NCBI GenBank assembly: GCA_002898795.1
Contig: BEIG01000011.1
Coordinates: 1 to 49,441, forward strand
Direction: 5' to 3'
Length of the DNA stretch: 49,441 bases
From: a bacterium HR30
GTDB taxonomy: Bacteria > Desulfobacterota > Binatia > HRBIN30
Positions 29,761 through 35,911 of this stretch are shown here, piece by piece. Made by a program: the position numbers and the translations under genes. The notes beneath the pieces were generated by a model. It saw nothing but the letters and a program-made list of their open reading frames with translations, had not been told where the DNA came from and did not search any database. Positions within the stretch are counted from its first letter, which is position 1, and the number at the start of each line of letters is the position of its first letter.

Positions 29761-31065
29761 TCAGCTAGGGGAGGGCAGTTGGTTGGGGGATGTGGGTACC
29801 AGTGCCTCACATCCGAGCAGGGCCGAGCGAACTGCAAGGACAATTTCATCGATGGTGATCTGCAGGTTGCCGTCACGATCGCCGGCCCGGCACTGATCCT
29901 GGCTGACGCGGTCGAGAGCAATGTTCACGAGGAGCACAATTTCGTCCACGGTCACGCTACCGTCTCCGCCACAATCTCCAGGGCAAAAACGCGGAGTGGG
30001 CGTTGCCGTCGCCTGTGGCGTAGGGGTGGGACTTGCCGACCACGTGGCCCGCGCCGTGGGGCTAGGAGTAGGGCTGCGAGTCGGGGTGGCTGAAGGGGAT
30101 TCGAGCGAGGGATAGAGCACGTCCCGACCGGCCACGTCGTCCGGAGCGAGGCTTGGGTCTCTCAGCCGCCGCAACAGAGCGAGCAAACTTGCGGGGTCGG
30201 TTTGAGAAAGACCACCCCACATGATGGGCAGTACGGCAACGGGTGGGTTCCGGGGATTTGGCCACACTTGGAGGTCGCGAACTGGGTCGCGCGGGTCGAT
30301 GAACATCATATTGAACGGATCATTGTCGGTGTCCAGAAAGCGGCCTTCGTTCGGATGGCCCAAGCCGATCGCATGGCCGACCTCATGCGCAACAAGCACT
30401 TGAAAGGCCGCTGCGAGCACTTCCAGCGGCTGGCCGATAGCCATAAGAGCGCGGGCAGCTTCCGCAACGCGGCTTTGGTTGATGGCGATATCGGCTCCCA
30501 CAAAAGCATTGCCAGGAACCCTGCTACCGTTGGTCAAGAGTCTCTCCGCATCATACCGCCACGTCGCGTAAGTCCAACCAAAAAAGGTTCCGGCCTCACC
30601 GACAAAGATGTCGATTTCGTATCCCTCGCGGGGGGACTGGGGAACAACTGGCGCATCGAACACAACATCAAAACGCAGCGGCCCATGTTCCCAGGATCGC
30701 ACTCCGTCGTGCACTGCACGGCGCGCCAGTTCTTCCAGTGCGTCTGCGTCCACGCCATAGTGGCGGGCAACTTCATCTGCGATCCCCAATTGGGATAACA
30801 AGTTAGGAGCGACACCGACTTGGATCGCATCGTAAAGGCTTGGCATATCGGGTCCACTCGGCGTTGCCGCATTCCAGCGCGCTGCTACGGCCGCAGCTTG
30901 CGCTGCGGGCAGATCTACGCGGTCATCGAACAGGGTGAACCCCAACGCACTGCTGCGCACCCCAACCAGGGCAATGCCGGAAATGGCGAGCAGAAGAATT
31001 GCACGGAAGCCAGGGGCCGCGAGCCACACGGCTTTACGTTTACCGGGCTTGGGGAGGGAAAGCAA
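29761..31065 (-). CDS. secreted matrixin-like zinc metalloprotease with dockerin-like tail
   Basis: A 434-residue exported protein. A long basic N-terminus and hydrophobic helix (AILLLAISGIALVGV) form a signal peptide. Residues about 45-335 are the peptidase: zinc motif HEVGHAIGLGH (three His, Glu base) followed by the Met-turn candidate PIMWGGL, as in matrixin/metzincin proteases. A Thr/Pro linker (SATPTRSPTPSPTARATW and on) leads to a C-terminal dockerin/EF-hand-like pair, GDCGGDGSVTVDEIVLLVNIAL and GDRDGNLQITIDEIVLAVRSAL, ending in a short Ser/Pro tail. Its position between ttuA and the sulfur-carrier gene is odd for a secreted enzyme; gaps of 29 and 215 bases allow co-transcription with ttuA. 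Confidence 0.88.
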   Translation of the reverse strand: MLSLPKPGKRKAVWLAAPGFRAILLLAISGIALVGVRSSALGFTLFDDRVDLPAAQAAAVAARWNAATPSGPDMPSLYDAIQVGVAPNLLSQLGIADEVARHYGVDADALEELARRAVHDGVRSWEHGPLRFDVVFDAPVVPQSPREGYEIDIFVGEAGTFFGWTYATWRYDAERLLTNGSRVPGNAFVGADIAINQSRVAEAARALMAIGQPLEVLAAAFQVLVAHEVGHAIGLGHPNEGRFLDTDNDPFNMMFIDPRDPVRDLQVWPNPRNPPVAVLPIMWGGLSQTDPASLLALLRRLRDPSLAPDDVAGRDVLYPSLESPSATPTRSPTPSPTARATWSASPTPTPQATATPTPRFCPGDCGGDGSVTVDEIVLLVNIALDRVSQDQCRAGDRDGNLQITIDEIVLAVRSALLGCEALVPTSPNQLPSPS

Positions 31066-31280
31066 AATGTAAGCTGCCGGACCAACGTACTGAGAAAGCC
31101 CACCGGTCGCGCGTCAGCGCAGCATCGAGTTTCCATCATGCTTCGGCTGTGAATCGAGTTCGGCCCGACGAGCGGTGCCGTGCTCTAGTTTCAGGCCTGC
31201 CTGCTGTGATGGGAGTGGCAGCTTTCGCGGTCGCCGGTTCGGGAAGAAGGCAACAACTCCAGCGTTCGGTTTTACGCAGC

Positions 31281-31481
31281 TTACGCGGCGCCGCCGGAGA
31301 TCACGTTGCGGATCTCTACCGTATCGGTGTCGTCCACGAGGTCCTCGGTCGTCAGCATCTCGTTGTTGCGGATGACCAGGACCGTCCCCGGAAGCAGCTT
31401 CAGTTCACGTAGCAAGTCGGCTACGCGATAACTGCCTCTCAGTTCCAGTTCCTTACGGCTCGGAAGGAACACGATACGCAC
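31281..31481 (-). CDS. ThiS/MoaD-family sulfur carrier, TtuB-like, with GGAA end
   Basis: A 66-residue beta-grasp protein starting at GTG 31481, six bases after GAGG. It reads VRIVFLPSRKELELRG, YRVADLLRELKL, GTVLVIRNNEML, DDTDTVEIRNVISGGAA. VLVIRNN and DTVEIRNVISGG match the ubiquitin-like sulfur carriers ThiS, MoaD and TtuB, whose terminal Gly-Gly becomes a thiocarboxylate. Here two alanines follow the Gly-Gly before the TAA stop, so the carrier would have to be trimmed first. Its neighbourhood (ttuA, trmI on the same strand) makes TtuB the best guess. No E1-like activating enzyme is encoded in the window. The open frame runs upstream to 31730, but that part is Arg/Pro-rich noise. Confidence 0.85.
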   Translation of the reverse strand: MRIVFLPSRKELELRGSYRVADLLRELKLLPGTVLVIRNNEMLTTEDLVDDTDTVEIRNVISGGAA

Positions 31482-31934
31482 GAAAAACCTCGTAGAGAGG
31501 GCAGTCGGGGGAGTCAACACGGAGCAACAAGGGCAGGGGCCAATCGAGGATGGGGGTGCTCGACGGGGAGGAGCGAGCGGTCGCCGGCAGGCTGACTCTG
31601 GCGAGAGCGGCGCGAAGGCCACCGTCTGGAGCTCTGCCTGGCCTGCGGCTTGCCAAGGGCACCGGCCGGCAGGAGATGGAGCGCACGCGCGCAGCTCTTT
31701 GATTTCGTTTCGTTGCCATGGTGCTGCCAATGACTCCTACGAGCACCCGAGCATCCACGGCGCGTCGCGTTCTGGTTCCGCTGATCGTGGAAACCTGGAA
31801 AAAAATGGGCTTCGTGAGCACTGGCCACTTTAGGCTGGGCGAGCCCAAGGGGCACTGGCTGGGCTCGGCCGAGCAAGCGAACTTTGGTTGATAAAGCGCC
31901 CAACGCCTTGGCCGCAACTGCGCGGCGACGCGGG
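31482..31934. other. intergenic between sulfur carrier and Nudix genes
   Basis: About 450 bases without a supported gene. A plus-strand frame 31718-31891 codes 57 residues including VPLIVETWKKMGFVSTGHFRLGEPKGHW, which looks protein-like, but it has no ribosome site and no family I recognise. No tRNA fold was found. The stretch probably includes a promoter for the carrier gene. Confidence 0.35.
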
Positions 31935-32594
31935 TCAAGTTGGTGTGGATCCATCGGACGCGAGCAGTTCCACAAAGCTCGACAGGATGCGGTGGGTGAG
32001 GCCCCAGATGGTGTATCCTTGAAATTCGAACGCGGGAAGCGGCCCGATCTCCGGGGAGTGGGGGTGATGATAGAGCTTCGAGTTGTGCCGCAACGCGGCA
32101 AGGGGAATCCACAGTGCCCTTTGCACCTCGTGGGGATTGGGGATGATTTCCACCGGTTGGTGCAATACGAACACAATCGGGCGGATGACGAGATCCAGCA
32201 GACGGCCGTGTGCCACCGCGCGAATCTCGTCAAGTTCCCCGATAACGTTGGCGGCACGGCGCAAGTCGACGCCCACTTCCTCTCGGGTTTCTCGTACCGC
32301 AGTGGTGATCAAATCTGGGTCGTCAGGCTGCTGGCGGCCGCCAGGCAGCGCCATATGACCCGACCATGGATCTCCGCTGCGGTGAGCGCGGTGAATGGCC
32401 AGGAACTCGCTGCCGCGGGGGCCTTCCCGCAGCACCAGTGCCACAGCGGCCCGAGGGAGGCTGGCGGAATCGGTGACGCCCCGGAACTGGTGCCCCCGAA
32501 GTCGGCGGCAAATGCACTCCAGGGTCCAATGAGCAGCACCACTCTGCGCTGATTGTGCTGCTGGCGCGGTGAGGCTGCATTTAGGCGACGTCAT
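31935..32594 (-). CDS. Nudix hydrolase, CoA-pyrophosphatase-like
   Basis: A 219-residue Nudix protein. The Nudix box reads ALPGGRQQPDDPDLITTAVRETREEVGVD; the REtxEExG core with catalytic Glu residues is intact, and the spacing and the Asp early in the box are as in the CoA pyrophosphatase group (E. coli NudL/YeaB, NUDT7). Flanking LRGHQFRGVTDSA, RSGDPWSGHMALP and WGLTHRILSSFVELL fit the same subfamily. It would hydrolyse CoA or related dinucleotide pyrophosphates in the cytoplasm. ATG 32594 is the first start after the shadow region; the open frame extends to 32753. Substrate within the family is not certain. Confidence 0.85.
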   Translation of the reverse strand: MTSPKCSLTAPAAQSAQSGAAHWTLECICRRLRGHQFRGVTDSASLPRAAVALVLREGPRGSEFLAIHRAHRSGDPWSGHMALPGGRQQPDDPDLITTAVRETREEVGVDLRRAANVIGELDEIRAVAHGRLLDLVIRPIVFVLHQPVEIIPNPHEVQRALWIPLAALRHNSKLYHHPHSPEIGPLPAFEFQGYTIWGLTHRILSSFVELLASDGSTPT

Positions 32595-32842
32595 GGCTTC
32601 GCAAACTAACGCACAACGAAAATTTCGCCACCGCAAAAACAGGGGTCGTGGGTGAAAGACTAGTCGTGGCCGTGGTGTTAGCCGTGTGGGCCACGACTGC
32701 GAACACGTAGTACTGCGAACAAGTAGTAGGATGGTCCAGCGGGGTGAAGCCACGAGTCTGGATCGGAAACGGCCGGGTCCCTACCCCTGCCCGAGGCTTT
32801 TCGCTAAACAGGCTGCTCGCCAAACAGAGGAGGAGATTCCCC

Positions 32843-33040
32843 ATGGCACGCATCACTGTGGAAGACTGCTTGAACAGAGTTCCCAACCGCTTCGAGTTGG
32901 CTTTGCTGGCTGCTCGTCGGGCGAAAATGCTGCTCAAAGGTGCGCGGCCACTGGTGGAGTCCGACAACAAGGAGATTGTCACAGCATTGCGGGAAATTGC
33001 GGCTGGGCGGGTGGACCGGCGCTATCCGAAGGCCCGCTAA
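32843..33040 (+). CDS. rpoZ: RNA polymerase omega subunit
   Basis: A 65-residue omega subunit, which aids assembly of beta' into RNA polymerase and forms part of the ppGpp site in many bacteria. [33 protein letters not shown] is the conserved N-terminal half, followed by [18 protein letters not shown] strong GAGGAGGAG ribosome site precedes ATG 32843. A hairpin with 8-base arms (33039-33046 and 33059-33066) overlaps its stop codon, without a T tract, so read-through into dnaJ is possible. Confidence 0.95.
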   Translation: MARITVEDCLNRVPNRFELALLAARRAKMLLKGARPLVESDNKEIVTALREIAAGRVDRRYPKAR

Positions 33041-33066
33041 CGACGCTGGTTTGTAGCGGCGTCGTT
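33039..33066 (+). other. hairpin at the rpoZ stop codon
   Basis: AACGACGC and GCGTCGTT form a perfect 8-base stem with a 12-base loop, starting in the rpoZ stop codon. It is followed by a G run rather than T, so it is more likely a pause or attenuating structure than a full terminator. Confidence 0.4.
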
Positions 33067-33121
33067 GGGGGGACACCTGGACGCCAACGCGTGGCGTTAC
33101 GCGTGGGGGTAATGTTTTTCG

Positions 33122-34243
33122 ATGCCGGAGAAGGATCTCTATGCGATTCTCGGCGTTCCGCGGAATGCCAGCCAAGAGGAGATCAAACGAGCCTATCGCA
33201 AACTGGCTCGGCGTTACCACCCTGACGTCAATCCGGGAAACAAAGAGGCCGAGGAAAAGTTCAAGGAAATTTCCGAAGCTCACGAAATCCTGAGCGACCC
33301 CGAGAAGCGCAAACTTTACGACGAATTCGGAATGGCGGGGTTGCAGGCTGGCTTCGACGCCGAACGGGCACGAGCCTACGAGCAGTGGCAACAGCAACAG
33401 CGCGAGTTCGCTCACGGTTTTGGCGGTGGTTTTGGCCGATTCGAGAGTTTCGAAGACATTTTCAGTGATCTCTTTGGTGAACGGGCTCGTCCTGGACCGC
33501 GCCCCGGGGCAGATCTCGAGACGGAAGTCGAAATCGATTTGCTCGATGCCGTGCGAGGGCGCACGATGGAGATCTCGTTGCAACGGCCGGAAATCTGCGG
33601 TACCTGCCTGGGATCGGGTGAGGACATTGCGAGCAGCACGACGTGTGGCGAGTGCCTGGGCAGTGGCCGGATCCAAGTAGCTAGGGGCCCTGTGCGGTTC
33701 TCCCGGACCTGCCCGCGTTGTGGAGGTGCAGGCCGGATCTCCACGCGTGCCTGCCCTAAGTGTGCTGGCTCGGGTCAGACAGTGCAAGTCGAGCGCCTGC
33801 AAGTGCGAATTCCCCCGGGGGTCGACGAGGGCTCGCGCGTTCGGCTTCAGGGGAAGGGTGCGCCTGGGGCTCACGGGGGGCCTGCGGGCGATTTGTATTT
33901 GCGCGTCCACGTTCGGCCTCACCCACTTCTCGAGCGGCGGGGCGACGATCTCTACATGAACGTTCCCATTACCGTGGGCGAGGCCATTTCGGGGGCTTCG
34001 ATCACCGTGCCGAACCCCGCTGGCGGAAGCTTACGGGTGCAAGTGCCCCCAGGAAGTCAAAGTGGAAAACTGCTGCGGATTCGAGGGCGCGGCGTGCCGC
34101 ATTTGCACGGGGGCGGCGCTGGCGACCTGTACTTACGCCTAATGATTCACGTGCCAACACAGGACACCCAGGCAGTGCGTGAAGCGGCGCGAACGCTGGA
34201 TGAACAGACGAGGCCGCATCCACGGGATCAGTTGAAATTGTAA
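33122..34243 (+). CDS. dnaJ: chaperone DnaJ
   Basis: Hsp40 co-chaperone that stimulates DnaK ATPase; 373 residues, typical. J domain at residues 1-70 with KDLYAILGV and the catalytic HPD ([11 protein letters not shown]). A Gly/Phe-rich stretch ([21 protein letters not shown]) follows. The zinc-finger region has all four CxxCxGxG units ([32 protein letters not shown]), then substrate-binding C-terminal domains ([29 protein letters not shown]). The complete zinc fingers identify DnaJ rather than CbpA. No Shine-Dalgarno is visible. A CbpM-like gene follows 11 bases downstream; no dnaK or grpE is in the window. Confidence 0.95.
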   Translation: MPEKDLYAILGVPRNASQEEIKRAYRKLARRYHPDVNPGNKEAEEKFKEISEAHEILSDPEKRKLYDEFGMAGLQAGFDAERARAYEQWQQQQREFAHGFGGGFGRFESFEDIFSDLFGERARPGPRPGADLETEVEIDLLDAVRGRTMEISLQRPEICGTCLGSGEDIASSTTCGECLGSGRIQVARGPVRFSRTCPRCGGAGRISTRACPKCAGSGQTVQVERLQVRIPPGVDEGSRVRLQGKGAPGAHGGPAGDLYLRVHVRPHPLLERRGDDLYMNVPITVGEAISGASITVPNPAGGSLRVQVPPGSQSGKLLRIRGRGVPHLHGGGAGDLYLRLMIHVPTQDTQAVREAARTLDEQTRPHPRDQLKL

Positions 34244-34254
34244 GGGGACTCGCA

Positions 34255-34566
34255 GTGGTGCATCGCTATTTCCGGTTAGAGGAGGTGCTGCGCGATCTGG
34301 AAGTGGATCGTGAGTTCGTCCGCGTGCTCGAAGTGGAGGAGATCATTCACCCCAAGCTCTCCTCCGAGGGGGAAACCGTTTTGTCCGCCGAGGACGTGGA
34401 GCGCGTGCGTTTGGCGCGCGTGTTGATGCGGGAGCTCGAGGTGAATTTGCCCGGAGTGGAAGTCGTACTGCATTTGCGCGAAGAGCTGCTTTCCTTGCAG
34501 AGGCAATTTGGCGAAATTCTCGAGCAGCTTGTGCAAGAACTCCGAAAGGAACTGAGCAGGCGCTGA
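34255..34566 (+). CDS. CbpM-like/MerR-type chaperone modulator
   Basis: A 103-residue helical protein beginning at GTG 34255 (or GTG 34258) after AGGGGA. RYFRLEEVLRDLEVDREFVRVLEVEEIIHP looks like the N-terminal winged-helix part of CbpM/MerR proteins, LSAEDVERVRLARVLMRELEVNLPGVEVVLHLREEL matches the second helix group, and the end is a coiled coil (LLSLQRQFGEILEQLVQELRKEL). CbpM binds the J domain of CbpA and modulates it; HspR-like members instead bind DNA. The gene directly after dnaJ supports a chaperone-regulating role. Confidence 0.8.
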   Translation: MVHRYFRLEEVLRDLEVDREFVRVLEVEEIIHPKLSSEGETVLSAEDVERVRLARVLMRELEVNLPGVEVVLHLREELLSLQRQFGEILEQLVQELRKELSRR

Positions 34567-34631
34567 AGCCGGAGAGCCGGCTTGTTCAACTTGTCGCGCG
34601 GTCGAAAAGCGGATACCTTGCCGTTGCATCC

Positions 34632-35675
34632 ATGAGCGAAGCGGAACGAGAGACCACCGTCGCCGACGAAGAAACCGCAGCGGAGGTGCTCCCCGCGGTC
34701 GAGCCCGACGAAGTTGAAGTTCCCTCCGAGCTACCCGAAGTTTCGGAGGCGGCATTGGAGGTGTTGCCAGCGTCTGCGGCAGAAGAAGAGGAAGGCGGAC
34801 CGACCAGTCGTGAGGTTGTCCCCTTCGACCCGCTGCAGCGATACCTGGCCGAAATCAAGCGTTACCCAATCTTATCCCGCGAGGAAGAGCACGAGCTTGC
34901 GGTGCGTTACAAGGAAAAGGGCGACCTCGAGGCGGCCTACCGCCTAGTGACCTCGAACCTTCGCCTCGTAGTCATGATTGCGCGCGAGTACCAGCGGGCC
35001 TTTCAGAATCTGCTCGATTTGATCCAAGAAGGGAACATGGGTCTTCTCGAGGCGGTGAAAAACTACGATCCTTACCGTGGGATTCGTTTCCCTTCTTACG
35101 CGGTTTGGTGGATCCGCGCCTACATCATTCGGTACATCATGAACAATTGGCGCTTGGTCAAACTCGGTACCACTCAGGCGCAACGGAAATTGTTTTTTAA
35201 CCTGCAAAAGGAAAAAGAGCGCCTGGAGCGCGAGGGATTCAAGCCCACACCGAAGCTTCTGGCGCAACGGCTCGATGTGAAGGAGTCGGAAGTGATCGAG
35301 ATGGATCAGCGCCTCTCTTCGCGAGAACTCTCGGTCGATGCGCCGATCGAGGAGGGCGAGGAGAGTACGCTGCTCGACTTTTTGGCTAGCCGCGAGGCAA
35401 ACGCCGAGGAAAAAGTTTCCGACGCCGAAGCACGTGCTCTGCTGCAGGAAAAAATCCGAGAGTTCGGGCAAACTTTGACCGGTAAGGAGAAAGTGATTTT
35501 CGACGAGCGGCTGATGGCGGAGGAACCTCTAACCCTGCAGGAAATAGGCGACCGTTACGGAATCAGCCGCGAGCGTGTGCGACAACTCGAAGAGCGGGTG
35601 AAAAAGAAGCTCAAAAACTACCTGTTGAAGAGCGCAAAAGACATCGAGATCGCGGTAAAAGAAATCATCCGCTGA
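34632..35675 (+). CDS. rpoH: heat-shock sigma factor (sigma-32)
   Basis: A 347-residue sigma-70-family factor of the RpoH type. After an unusual acidic N-terminal extension of about 60 residues rich in Glu, Pro and Val, region 1.2/2 begins at DPLQRYLAEIKRYPILSREEE. Core binding and -10 melting segments are NLRLVVMIAREY, DLIQEGNMGLLEAVKNYDPYRGIRFPSYAVWWIRAYI. The RpoH box is QRKLFFNLQKEKERL. Region 4 is EEPLTLQEIGDRYGISRERVRQLEERVKKKLK, a helix-turn-helix for the -35 element. It follows dnaJ and the CbpM-like gene, a link between the sigma factor and chaperones that keep it in check in E. coli. No ribosome site is obvious. Confidence 0.92.
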   Translation: MSEAERETTVADEETAAEVLPAVEPDEVEVPSELPEVSEAALEVLPASAAEEEEGGPTSREVVPFDPLQRYLAEIKRYPILSREEEHELAVRYKEKGDLEAAYRLVTSNLRLVVMIAREYQRAFQNLLDLIQEGNMGLLEAVKNYDPYRGIRFPSYAVWWIRAYIIRYIMNNWRLVKLGTTQAQRKLFFNLQKEKERLEREGFKPTPKLLAQRLDVKESEVIEMDQRLSSRELSVDAPIEEGEESTLLDFLASREANAEEKVSDAEARALLQEKIREFGQTLTGKEKVIFDERLMAEEPLTLQEIGDRYGISRERVRQLEERVKKKLKNYLLKSAKDIEIAVKEIIR

Positions 35676-35911
35676 ACTCCGTTTGCTTGCTGCATCGGCG
35701 CGAGAGCCGTGCTCCTACTTGCGGGAGCGTGCAAGCCAGTGTTCTGTGGCACCTTTTGCCATCACCGGATTGCCTTGGAAAGCTTAGGTGTGGTAGTTGT
35801 TTGAGTGATTACGGGCGCGGTTTTTGAAAGCCGCGGGGAGCAGGAGCCAGGGGTGGCTGGGTTGGCTCGCGGGGGGTGAGGTTCGCAATGTGCATGGAGG
35901 AGGCCCAGGCA

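Noticed and set aside
31935-32594. apparent loss of the first Nudix-box glutamate
   Set aside because: CoA-pyrophosphatase-type Nudix proteins commonly have Asp at this place, so the box is normal for its subfamily.
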